From Parasitella parasitica (Eukaryota > Mucoromycota > Mucoromycetes > Mucorales > Mucoraceae): a stretch of 64,000 nucleotides of DNA. A program made the position numbers and the translations under genes. This document shows, piece after piece, positions 23,430-34,737 of this stretch; the first letter of the stretch is position 1; each line of letters begins with the position of its first letter. The DNA lies in NCBI GenBank assembly GCA_025201805.1, contig MU619318.1, forward strand, positions 47,051 to 111,050. The letters run 5' to 3'. The notes under the pieces were generated by a model, which was given only the letters and a program-made list of their open reading frames with translations, made no database searches and had not been told where the DNA came from.

Positions 23430-24731
23430 ATACATGAAAAAAGGATAATTCAAATTCGTAGAGCGTGCTTTATATAAAAAAAAAAGTTTCTTACCTATCT
23501 GTGTATATCATTCAAATATAAATATGTGTGCAACCTACCTACACTGCCCTAGCGTCCAAATACGCTAATCCAGAATCAAAGTGTCGTTGATCCAGAAGTG
23601 AGAGTAAATAAAGGTACTACTCTTCTTTTTCCGAGTCTGATACTTTATTGTCTTGTTTTAATTAGTGATGATTAAAGGATTATAACAAACGTTTTTAATG
23701 TAACGAAATTGCATACAGAACTACTGCTCGAACATCAACAGAGGAGGAATATAAAACCATGGTATTTTTCCCCCATTTAATGTGACAAGTCCTAAAAATT
23801 GATTACCTTATTCCAAAAGTAAGAATCTCTTTATGTCTTTCATGATGTAAACGTTTCATCCTTTTTGTTTTCCAAGCAGATAAGGCAAATACCAGAATAT
23901 AATACGTTATATCGTCCTAGAGTCAAATCGGATCCCTCAAGCACAAAAAATATTCAATGTTCATGAGCGGATTTTATTATTATGTTGACACTTGGATCAC
24001 TACAATAAACGTTCATCTCCATAGAAACTTTTACCTGATGAGCTATCGGTATGAGTGCAGCACTTAGAAGCACAGGTCTTGCAGTGGCTCTGATCCAGCT
24101 ATTATCAGGCAGTGACCTCTTAGATATCAGCGCGATTTTCCGGGACATTTAACAGCTTGGTCTGGTATTTCGAAAAAAAAAAAATCTTGCTAAACTTCTT
24201 CGCTCTTGTGTGCAAAACTCTCTCGGGCCAAGTAAGCTTTCTAAAATGCTAAGAGAATTCCGCCACTATGTTATGATGTATATAATAACACTCGAATATT
24301 TTTATGTTGTATTGAACAGTTTTTCACTTTCTTGAGCATACATGAAATGAAAAGCTCATAATTATCACAAATTTTGGCTGGCCGTGGATCAAAGAAGATC
24401 AGAGCAGATCAGGACAAAGCTTTTGAAATCCCGATATTTTTGATCACTTCAGGGTTGTAAAGCTATTCAGCTGCGATAAAATCTAGTAACCGTTTAATTG
24501 ATGCAAATTAAAATTTTCTTAATAAAGCCAACGTTTTAATTAGTGAAAAAATAGGCTTGCTTTTCGTAAATTATGCAAAAATGCTTCAGGAGATGTCTAG
24601 TGACGATATGCCTCAAATATGTAAAAAAAAATATTAATGAGGCTCTCATCATTAAAAAACTAATTCTTACCTCCAGATATGGGTATAGGGCCACTAATCA
24701 ATCAAGCTTTTAGTTTTTAAATATCTCGAGA

Positions 24732-24765
24732 AATAGGAGAATCAGAGCTATCTGATTCTCTTATT
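24732..24765. repeat. 15-bp inverted repeat with 4-nt loop
   Basis: Left arm 24732-24746 (AATAGGAGAATCAGA), loop GCTA, right arm 24751-24765 (TCTGATTCTCTTATT). Fourteen of fifteen positions pair as Watson-Crick, and the remaining one is G-T and could wobble in RNA. Confidence 0.9.
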
Positions 24766-24923
24766 GATGCAACATGCCTAACTGATTACAGTGATGACTG
24801 TGAGATGCTCTTTATTATCGCTCATAATACCAACAACTGTAATAAAGATTCATATTACATGTCGAGTAAATTTCTGGATTTTACCTGTAATGCAATATCG
24901 ATTACATAGCTTGTAACGACAGT

Positions 24924-24944
24924 GGGAAGGGGGGGGGGGGAGGG
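24924..24944 (+). repeat. G12 tract flanked by GGG triplets
   Basis: GGG, two A, twelve G (24929-24940), then A and GGG. It meets a G-quadruplex pattern on the plus strand. The same G12-A-GGG string occurs at 30959-30974. Confidence 0.85.
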
Positions 24945-25239
24945 CATGAACTAGAATTCGCTACAAATTATCATTGAACAATAGCTTGTCTGAAAGACAT
25001 GAAGGCTTTGCCCTCATGAATGTTGTTACATGCACGACACTTTTCACTATAAAATTAAATTAGAGTGACCCCAATGCAACGACCAATATATTTTTTAACC
25101 CACCCAAAATTAGCGACAATATACCGGAAATAGTGTACAGGATTATTTATATATAACGCGCCCTTTTTTTACTTTATTTTTGATCTTTCTGATTTCTTTT
25201 ACTCTTGGAAGAAAAAAACTTTTTCCTTTTCTTTTCGAA

Positions 25240-28106
25240 ATGTATGAAGAACCACCACCTTTGCCGTTTCCATCATTACAGAATCTTAAAGTAGTTGCAG
25301 CCGATATCTTGAAAAATCAAAGAAATCCAACGACCCCAGATGTGGAATTTCGATTCTTTGAGCCAGAGCCAAGCAATTCGCAAACAGAGAAGAAGACTAG
25401 GCCAACGAATAAAGCATGCGAAATCTGCAAAAAAAAAAAGGTGAGGTGTGATGTAAATTCGTTTCCCAGCGAGCATTGTACAAGAACAAACTGCCAGTGC
25501 TTACATCATGAAGCTGTCTCAAAAGAAGATCAAGCGGACGCTCCACTTTCTCCGTCGACGTCGTCTGTTGCTACTGCCAACACACCAGCACCACAGTCCA
25601 GCGAATCAATACCCTCTGCAACCGTATTCCGTAAACCCGGATTACTAAAGTCAGGCCATTATACAGGGGAAACCTCATTTTGTGGTTATCTGCCTTCTTT
25701 AAAACAGCCATCTGTGATACTAGCTGAAGAAAGTTTCCCTACATTTAAACCGCTCCCAAAAGAGCCGTCTATTGATGCAAGTGACAAATTGTACCTGATA
25801 GACGTCTACTACGAAAACATGAATCCATTCTACCCTTTGATGGCAAAACAAGAGATGTTATTTCAGCTCAATCATCCCAAAGGCAGCTACCTGTCGCCCC
25901 TCTTCTTTTACGCTTTATTTGCACGTGCTGCCCATATGGAAACAGCTGGCAAGCTCGCAGCCGACAATCGCTCTTTTCAATCTCTCGGCACCGAATGTAT
26001 GAATTATGTGTCCACGCTTGTCAATTATTACAAGGACAAACCACGGATAAGCACGGTGCTGGCTTTAGTGATCATGACGAACCATCTGGAGCAAGAAAAG
26101 AAGCACCAAGACCTTACCAAAGCATGGCTCTGGGCTGGGGAGGCATTTCGCATGGCGCTTGATTTGGGGATCCACAGATCCATTATTTCCACTGAATCCG
26201 ACTCCACAGGGCAGCTGTGCATTCGCACATTTTGGCTGGCCTACATAGCTGATTGCACGATAAGTATGACCTATGGAAGACCATCTGCCACCGAAGAAAA
26301 AGTTCTGTAAGCGATTTGAAGAAAAGGGATACCACTGCCTTATTTGTTCGCTAACCTTCTTTCTTGTTTGTCTCACAAAGTGATGTTACATTACCAATTA
26401 AGATATCAACTGACGATAATGCCACGGCTCAGTGGATAGACGGCTTGAATTCTCTGATTGCGCTGAGCAAAGTTACTGCCAGAGTCATCAAGTTCAACTA
26501 TTGTCCACCGCCCCCGTTTATCATTCAGGGACCGGTCAAGGTATGCAAAATCCATTGAGTCTCGTTGCAACAAGGTATCTCATCTGCTTGTTGTATTTAG
26601 CGTCATAATGCCTTTTTGGTCAGTGTAGATTCTTGGCTTATCGACATCATTCACCCTATGAAGGAGCCTGAATCGCCTATATTCAACTCTCCCAATGTCA
26701 TTATGGAAGAGCCAATCATCTCCAAAAGGATTGCGTTCCAGAAACAAATGTTTTTGTACACGAACTTGATTCTGCTTCATAGACCGTACGTTAACGACGT
26801 ACTAGCGGTTAGAAATACGACTAATCGACCATCCTACGACATTTGTTCGTATGCGGCTGTCATCATCACTGAAACAGCAAGGAAATTAGACTCTACTGAA
26901 CTGCTGTATCATTCGAAATCGCCCATGATTGCATATGCTCTTGTTATGGCCCTTCGTGTGCATATCATGAATGCTGCGAGCGCGAACCCAGACAAGTACA
27001 ATGCCAACAAAAACTTTAGCATTAGCCTCGCCACCCTGAGCAAATTACCTCAATCTCAGGACACTTTATCCATGTTGCACCATGCCCTCATTGATTTAGA
27101 ACAACAGTATAATAATAGATTCTCCCTTGCTCAAGAGCGAGAAGACGATAACCGTATTCAGCAGCAATTGAACCAACCTGTCGTCACTGCCGCTCAAATC
27201 GTCTTTTCCCCAGGCACAACCGAAAAGAGAAAAGACCGATCTAGCGGGAACACTGAAAAATCAGCACCGTCGCAAACGAGCGAACTCAGTGCATCTTTGC
27301 GCAATTCCATTGTCATCAAAGATTATAATCATCGCATAGATGCAACAAATAAGAAAAAGAAGAAAGCCAAACTGCAGCAATCGCACGTGGACAATCAACA
27401 GCAGAAGCTGAAGCTAACACAGAAGCAAAAGCAGCAAAGCCTGCAACGTGTATTTCCTTCTTCTTCCAACGGCATTGAAGACCAAAAGCAACAAGTACAA
27501 CAGCAGCAAGATCAATTCCAGATTAAGTTCGATAAAGATAAGCCTATTCAATATACACAACACGCAGAGCATCCACCACCACCAGCGCCAGCGCCACAAC
27601 AGCAACAACATCAATTTCAGTTTGACAATACTATTACACAGCAAAACATTGGGTATTATATGCAATATATATCCAACAACAATAATACGATAATAGCAAA
27701 TCCTGTCAAAGAAGCCAACTCTTCAATGACATTCTCTTCACTAGACTTTCCAATGATACAACAGCAAGAACCGTATTGCTATGACTCTAGTGCAACCGCA
27801 GATACTGCAACTGCATCAAATGCTGAGCCACAGCAGCCGCAACATCAGCAACACCAGTCGTTTTTAGATGCCAATACTGCCAACACTGATCTCGATAAAT
27901 TTTTATCTTCTCAAATGGACTTTGATTCTATATTCTTTAATGGTCTATGTAATCAACAGCAGAATTTTGTACCGGATGAGGCGGTGTCCCTATATTGTGT
28001 AGCAGCACAAGATGATACGATGGGTGTATTGATTACTAGAGCAAACGAGTCTTCTACCACGACTACATCAACTTCGTTCAATGATTCCAGCAATTTCACT
28101 TATTAG
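25240..28106 (+). CDS. Zn-cluster fungal transcription factor with unusual cysteine spacing
   Basis: Three exons (25240-26306, 26381-26540, 26601-28106) give 910 aa; the first ATG in frame is 25240. Residues 60-87 carry the Zn-cluster: NKACEICKKKKVRCD, then HCTRTNCQC. The first half is canonical (C-x2-C-x6-C-D), but the second half is C-x9-C-x4-C-x-C rather than the usual C-x2-C-x6-8-C. A fungal_trans-like middle homology region follows, from about residue 185 (YLIDVYYENMNPFYPLM, PLFFYALFARAAHM, AWLWAGEAFRMALDLGIHR, RTFWLAYIADCTISMTYGRPS). The C-terminal third is Gln/Asn-rich and disordered, as in many activation domains. The target pathway is unknown. An 11-A run (25429-25439) codes the Lys stretch inside the cluster and is a place where sequencing errors could arise. 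Confidence 0.85.
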
Positions 28107-28406
28107 TTTTTTATATTTTTTTTATTATTTATACCACCATATACTCCCTTTATTTCCCTGTATTATTATTATGACTCTATTGTTATACGGTTCAGCCTGA
28201 AATTACATAAAATGCTCGAGTTTTTTTTTTTTTTCTTGTGTGTTGTAAAGAAAATCTGGTGCACCAACACTAGGGTTACATTTTGTTAAACTCTAACTCT
28301 TCTTTGGGAGGATATGCCGCATTAAGAACAACGTTATAAACCTGTGCTTTTCTTGGTGGAATTCTTGTGTATTACCACAATATTTTTTGAAGCGTACAGT
28401 ACCTGA

Positions 28407-28418
28407 TCGCGATCGCGA
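28407..28418. repeat. 12-bp CpG palindrome TCGCGATCGCGA
   Basis: A perfect palindrome with four CpG steps in an otherwise very AT-rich spacer, 300 bp downstream of the Zn-cluster gene. Function unknown. Confidence 0.9.
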
Positions 28419-30958
28419 ATTTTTGAAATGAATTCTTCAAAATAGGTTTGCTGTGCATTATGAAACTGAAATGCAGTGTTTCTACTTTAGAGTAGAAAAA
28501 CTGTAACTGAATGACAGTAGATGTGAGAATCAATATGGTTTTATACTGAGAAACTTGCAAATTCATAAAAAGATTTATTACTAATAAATTGATAAAAAGC
28601 TTTTGCAACCATAGCACTGTTGATTAAAGAACGTGCTATCGCTTTATAGTAAATCTAATGCAAACAAGCGAGTTTTTGAGCTAGATAATGGCAAAGTGGT
28701 TTATGACACATGATATTCTATGATTGATATATGATTCCCCATTGCTACTCAATCCGGTTGAACTCACTAATAACTTTTTCGACTATCAAAGATCCAATTG
28801 CTGATGATTTGAGCTCTCCTTTGATTCTGTTTCTGCATTTAATGCTGAAAATAACCTAAAACATAGTATTTAGAAGCGATTTCTTTGTTTAGATCAATTG
28901 TAGACAAATATTTATTCAAGCGAAACGTGATAGATACTTTAATTAGTCCTTAATACATTGCTATATGTACAAACCGCACATGTAATCCGCATGTTGAGCG
29001 AAAACACACTCTATAGCACTTTTCGTAGCATTGCATAATAAAAACAACGTAAGAAGTTAGACATTATAAATAAGTATGTACATAATAAATATGCATTTTC
29101 CACTCACAAAAGTGTCGATACTTATGCTGCTAAAAACTTATGCATTTATAGGTACACTACGGCTTTGTTTTTTTAATAAAGGTGGGATCTTTTATACGCA
29201 CTCAATAGCTTTTCTCGTTGCCAACCTTGTTCAAAAACCAAGTATAACGGCATTGAGGTTACAATAGACTCGTCCAAATAGTGTGATCTTTATGTATTAA
29301 CCCCTTTTGAAAAGCATTTTTTAGTTGAAAGCAAAAATCCCTGAATACATATAATATATTGTTGCTGATCGTTGTAGACAACGTGGGACGCTTATCGATA
29401 TGTATAGGTTGCACTTGTCAGTCCATGGCTTTTTCATTTCAAGTATATACGGTTGTTGATATTCTCAAGACAAAACTGCAAATCAGACATCACGTACCGC
29501 TTCTATTTAGCTCTTTAATACTGTTACAATCCTTTGCCTGCCTTTCTACTGATTTCCAGTTCAAATGAGCTAAAATTTGTTTGTCTCTGAATGCAGCCAC
29601 TTTAACATACGTTATCGACCAGTTCTTCATGGCAGATTTGCTGAAACAAGTAGAAACAGTTAGTACTCTATGAAGTCAATTTTCTCTGGATTTTCAATCA
29701 ATTGTCTCTGTATCCATCAAATTGTTGTTGTTCGAGATAATAGTACCTGGTTCAATGTCATCAAATATAATATATGTCCTAAGCGATTGCCATCTTGAGT
29801 ATGCCATATAAAAGAAACTCTTGTTTTCCTCATACAATAACCTGCTCAAAGCTACCAGAGCATTTTGAAAGGAGACTGTCTGGAAAGCGTTCTGGCGAGC
29901 ACATGTGCATGTAATCAATATTTTTCACAGCGTGATCGTAAGGCTAAATGTGATGAAAACAAGCCGAAAAGCACTCAATATTGCCACTTGGCATAACTTT
30001 ACAATAGTACTGTGTTATCAACCAACAACAAATAAATATTATGGCGCCAAAAAGAGAAAAGATCAGATCATGAAAACCATCCCCCTGAACTATATGCGTC
30101 TTTTGCGAGAAGGATAATATCGGACCAGCAGCATCAAAATCGTATGTACTGTATGTACTTGTATGTAGCACAAGTTGGGCATTTGTATGCCTTTCGTTGC
30201 ACTGCAATATATAGTAATAAACGGCAGCTAAATGTGTATACAACACGTTTTGCAATATATATATATATATATAATTGGTTTCCTTGCTGTCTAGATCCAC
30301 GTTATATATCAAACAAAACGACGCATCGAAAAAAAAAAAAAAAAAGATAGATTTCTTTATGAGAAATGGGTTTTCCTCTCTTACTGCCCTTGGTTTATCC
30401 CCTACAGTCCTGGTTTCATGGATTTCATTGTGAGAGATACACGTGCAAAAGATGAATCACGGTCCTTTTATTGTCATCATTCAAAGGAGTCTAGCTAAGT
30501 AGTCAAAAAGGGACAGGCATTGAAAAGGTGCTCGCACTTTCATAGTCTATTAGGGAGGTCAGTCCAAAAAAAACACAGCTATTTTAATAGTGCAAGGGGA
30601 TCCCAGTATATTTAAAGATCATTTTATATATAACTTTATGGCATTTGACAGAATTTTCTTAAATTTAATATATGACAGTGTTACCAACATCAATTTGTAG
30701 GGTTATGTTACATGTCTATTTAAGGGTCAAGCCATCAAACCATCATGGGTCTTTGCTATAACTGTAGAGAAGAAAGGTAAACCTAAATAAGAATGTAGTA
30801 TATATGCATACTGGGTGCAAGAATGATATACATGCAGATGTTATACAATACATATATTGTCAGCTGTTTGCTAAGACTAAAAATATCAGTTGCTAGCAAG
30901 ATGTGGCAAGTTCTATACTGATTTATTGTATATATTTATACAAACTAAAGGGGCATGA

Positions 30959-30974
30959 GGGGGGGGGGGGAGGG
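30959..30974 (+). repeat. G12 tract followed by A-GGG
   Basis: Twelve G (30959-30970), then A and GGG. Upstream GGGG (30950-30953) could supply another G block for a quadruplex. Confidence 0.85.
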
Positions 30975-31346
30975 ATAGATCAGAAAATAAACAGCTGGTT
31001 GACAGGTCGCTTATATAGGCAATAAACCTCGATTTATTATGTGTGTGTTGTATGTACTAATCGTACTAGTTGGTGTAACTTTTATTCCTCCTCCTAGACT
31101 ATAAGACTAACACAAGGGATTTCTTTCCTCCTCAACTCCACCTCCTCCTGGGCCTCCTACACATTGACTTGCTTCTCCTGGTTGAATCACTCGAGGCATC
31201 ACCTCCTCTCTTTATTTCCTGCTATAGTAGTTTACTCGTGTATTGTGTGATTCAGAACAAATAAATAAACAGAAAATATATAAATACATGATGCTTGCCT
31301 ACTTCAATTAAAAAGATATTTCTTCTTCTCTATTAATACATTAAAC

Positions 31347-32550
31347 ATGGCTTCTACTACCACTACTACTGAACCCGTCATTGAACCCACCGTCCCCGCC
31401 GTCGCTGCTGAGACTCAACAAAATGAATCAACAGAGACACCTGTAGTCGAGGAATCTACCACCGCCGAAGCCACTGTTGCTGCTGCTACCGAAGAAACCG
31501 CCGCTACCGAAGAAACTGCCGCTACCGAGGAGACCAAAACTACTCTTACCAAGCGTCGTACTATCTTTAACCCCTTTGGCAAGTCCAAGAAAGAGGAAGC
31601 TCCTGCTACCACTGCTTCTACTGAGGAAGCCCAGCCTACTGCTTCTACTAGTACTGATAGTGGATCTCCCAAGAAGTCAGTATTCAGCAACTTATTTTCC
31701 AGAAAGGTATAGTGTTTAGTTTAGAATGGGCAATGCATTCAATGTATTAAATACACGTATAATTTGACAGACTGCATCCAAAGCTAGCGAAAAGGCTGCT
31801 GCTGCCGGTGCCACTGAAACTGAAAATACCGTTCCTACCGAGTTGCCTCAAATTGAACAACTTCAGCCTATTGAAGCTGATATCAATGTAGAAGAAACTC
31901 AAAAGGAAGACAAGGAAGAACCTACTGTCACCGAAGCTGTTAAGGAGGTTGCCGAAGCTGTTCAAGCTGAGGTAACCGAAGTTGTTAATGAGGTTGAACA
32001 AGCTGCTACCCAAGTTGTAGCCTCTGTTTCTGACAAGCGCCAGTCATTCATTAGCAAATTTTTTGGCAAGAAGAAGCAGGAAGCTGCAAGCAGAGAAGTC
32101 GAAGAGACTACTGCTGCTGCCACTTCTGAAGTCACTGAAGTTGTAGTCGAAGCAAACGCTGAAAACACCGAAGAACAGGCCAAAGAGGGTAAGATTGATG
32201 TATTACACAATGAAATAATATATTAAACTGACAACGTCGATTATATAGAATCAACCACAGAAGTAGTTACTCCTGTTGCATCTACATCCCGTCCCTCTTC
32301 TCCTCTCGGTAGAATAACCGAGTTATTCACAAAGAAGAACACTAAAAAGGCAAAATCAGCTACAACTGACGACCAAGAAGCCCCTGCCACTGTCGCTGCT
32401 GTCACTGAGGAGCCTGCTGAAGCTGCCAAGAAGGATGAAGAGGAGCAAATCAAGACGGAAGATATCCAAACAGCTGTTGAGGATACTAATGTCGCTGATG
32501 CTGCTTCTGCAGCTACCTCTTCCCCTGCCGTCGTCGTTGCATCTGCATAA
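31347..32550 (+). CDS. Acidic Ala/Glu/Thr-rich disordered protein with repeated basic-aromatic motif
   Basis: Three exons (31347-31706, 31771-32188, 32249-32550) give 359 aa. The composition is very low complexity (A, E, T, V), predicting an unstructured acidic protein with no signal peptide or membrane helix. Embedded in it are four copies of a short basic-hydrophobic motif: KRRTIFNPFGKSKK, KKSVFSNLFSRK, KRQSFISKFFGKKK and GRITELFTKKNTKK. Three of them carry a basic-x-S/T core that resembles a basophilic kinase site. Codon bias (GCT, GCC, ACC, GAA, AAG) is as strong as in the ribosomal genes, suggesting high expression. I recognise no family. The motif might bind membranes or a partner, but this is inference. 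Confidence 0.75.
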
Positions 32551-32849
32551 ATTTTTTTATTCAATCACTATCCTTCTAAATGTAAAATTCTTCTTTTTTT
32601 TTTTATTTCAAACCATACACTACTACTACAGCACACAGTATTTTCATCGCACTAATTTATAATAAACAAATACTTCATACACAAAGAGAGTTTAAAATGA
32701 CGCTATACTGTATAAAACCTCTGACAGTTTTACCCCTTGATTTGGGCGCGTACGCTTCGATTTAAACAGGTGTTGAATTTTAGGGTTTCAAACCTTTTCT
32801 TTCTCCTTGAACATCATCCCTTTCTTTTTTTTTTTTTTTGAAAAAAAAA

Positions 32850-34696
32850 ATGTTGGCTGCAGCAGATACTTTGATAGAACAACCCTGTCATCAAAATGAG
32901 GAGACTTTTGTAAGAAATGAGCTCATTGAACAAGTGAGAATGACCATTATTTCACACCCTTATCTGGACGACATGTTGAGCAAGATCAGAGCTGCAGAAA
33001 TACCATGGGAAGACTACAAAAATACTGGCCTAATCACCGAAGATGAAGTTGCCATGATCAAACATGTCGAAAATAAGAACACTGACGAACTTGGGTCTAT
33101 CATGTCAGAGGTATACTTTGGAAAAAAGTTAGTTCCTGAATTAAAAACCTAATAATTTCAACATAGCACGGCTTGTATTATGCTGCGTTGTACCTTGAAT
33201 TAATGCAAAAGTTAGCAAGAGTCGATGCTTTGCAAAAGGTGCTGATTCTGATTCATGACATGCTGGATGGTATGTTGTTATATTTATGAAACATTTCAAC
33301 AAAATCAACAAATAAATAACAGCTTCATGTTATCCTACATATAGGCAACGAGGAGAGAATAGCTCTGTTTCATGAAGCTGGCAAGAACGCTGCCGACTTT
33401 CCCTTTGAACCATTCCGCAAGTAACGTAAAATACCACCACAGCTACAGCGTGTCATTTAACAATCTAACGGTTCATTTATTAGCGCATTACGCATTGGTG
33501 ATGAGTTTATAGGTATTCAATCGAGCAAAATATTAACACTGTTAATATGGTAAGTGTAGTCTCTGTGATACAGAATGTCTACCAAGCGTAACCTAACATT
33601 TCATACAAGCTCTACATCGCAACGTGATGTTGACATCCACGAATTCTTCAGATGGATGACATTCCAACTTCAAAGCCAACACCCGCACGTTATCGAGTTG
33701 AACGTTCAAATTTTGGATGCCTTATTTCACATTCCTGCATACAGAAAAGCTTTCTGGAACACAAATCATGCCATCGATTCGCTTGTCAATCTTTTGAAGA
33801 ATGCGCAAGCCAAGAATATAGGCCCTCAAAAGATTTACGAGCTCACATTTGCCATTTGGCTCTTGACATTCGACAAGGAGATTGCAAAGAATTTGGATAA
33901 AAAATGCCAAATCATTCCTACATTGGTCGAATTGGCTAAATCGGCATTAAAGGAAAAGATTATCCGCGTTATCATTGCTACCTTTAGAGTACGTATGGGC
34001 ATATATGTATAGCAATTCAAAAAGGAAGAGGCTGACACATAGTGAAAGAACTTGCTTGAAAAAGCACCCGCCGAGAACATGTCTGCTATGCTGGTTGCTA
34101 AATTATTACCATTATGCGAGCATCTTGCAACTAGAAAATGGACTGATCAAGAGATTTCGGACGATATCGAGTTCACCCAAAATGAATTGCAGCAGAATTT
34201 TCAAAGTCTAAGGCAAGTGTGCTGTTAGCCGCAAGTGAATCAAAGTTTTCCAGGTGCTAATTCTAAATTTGCAGCACATTTGAAGTTTATGCTTCTGAAC
34301 TCGAAACGGGCATGTTGCAATGGAGCCCCTCACACACGTCTGAAATTTTTTGGAAACAGAATGCAGCTCGCCTTAACCAGGACAATCAGCAAATGTTGAG
34401 GCAGTTGACTCGACTTTTGAGCACGTCTGCAAACCCTGTTGTATTGTCAGTTGCATGCCACGATATTGGCCAGTATGTAAAGTATAATGCAAAGGATGGA
34501 AAGAGGTAAGGGAAATTGATATTAAGCCTCATTAGTTTACTGGTGTTGTTGACTGGATTTTTTTTTCCCGTCGTGATTTAGATACTTGGAGCTATTTGGT
34601 GCTAAACAAAGAGTGATGGAATTAATGACTCATGAAGATGCTAATGTCAGATACCATGCCTTGTCGGCCACACAAAAGTATTTCGCCATGACATGA
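32850..34696 (+). CDS. VMA13: V-type proton ATPase subunit H
   Basis: Eight exons (32850-33110, 33167-33269, 33345-33420, 33484-33549, 33610-33988, 34049-34212, 34275-34505, 34582-34696) sum to 464 aa, close to the family norm. The protein is all-helical, with Armadillo-like repeats. Recognisable pieces are IPWEDYKNTGLITEDE, ELTFAIWLLTFDKEIA, IIRVIIATFRNLLEKAP, MLQWSPSHTSEIFWKQNAARLN and the C-terminal VACHDIGQYVKY..G and LMTHEDANVRYHALSATQK. Subunit H bridges V1 and Vo and silences free V1 at the vacuolar membrane. The start ATG (32850) lies right after T16-G-A10. Intron 6 (34213-34274) has a GC donor (AG/GCAAGT). The gene is tail-to-tail with the aminotransferase, only 41 bp between stops. 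Confidence 0.95.
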
Positions 34697-34737
34697 GTTG
34701 AATAAAAATGTGTTTTTATATGATGATACGGCAGAGT

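Larger units (their letters stand above)
23430..25239. other. Intergenic region with hairpin and G-tract
   Basis: About 1.8 kb with no recognised gene. It contains a strong 15-bp hairpin (24732-24765) and a run of 12 G (24929-24940). The bases just before 25240 carry TATA-like TTATATATAACG near 25146 and a T-rich leader for the Zn-cluster gene. Confidence 0.4.
28107..31346. other. Intergenic region, 3.2 kb, no recognised gene
   Basis: AT-rich sequence with T14 near 28220, a CpG-rich palindrome at 28407-28418, a TA microsatellite near 30257-30272, and a G12 tract at 30959-30970. From about 31090 to 31210 the plus strand becomes CCTCCT-rich, probably promoter or leader of the gene at 31347. 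Short open frames near 29076, 29359, 29694 and 29905-30350 lack motifs and overlap on both strands. Confidence 0.4.

Noticed and set aside
25180-25239. Upstream extension of the Zn-cluster factor start
   Set aside because: The extension would begin with TTG, not ATG. The first ATG in frame is 25240.
31415-31690. Long antisense frame over the disordered protein gene
   Set aside because: It is the Val/Ser-rich mirror of GCT/ACC/GAA codons. The plus-strand frame has the start, splice sites and codon bias.
33550-33573. 24-nt GTAAGT..CAG segment as intron 4 of VMA13
   Set aside because: Too short for an intron and it creates a stop. The 60-nt intron 33550-33609 with a CTAAC branch site keeps the frame.
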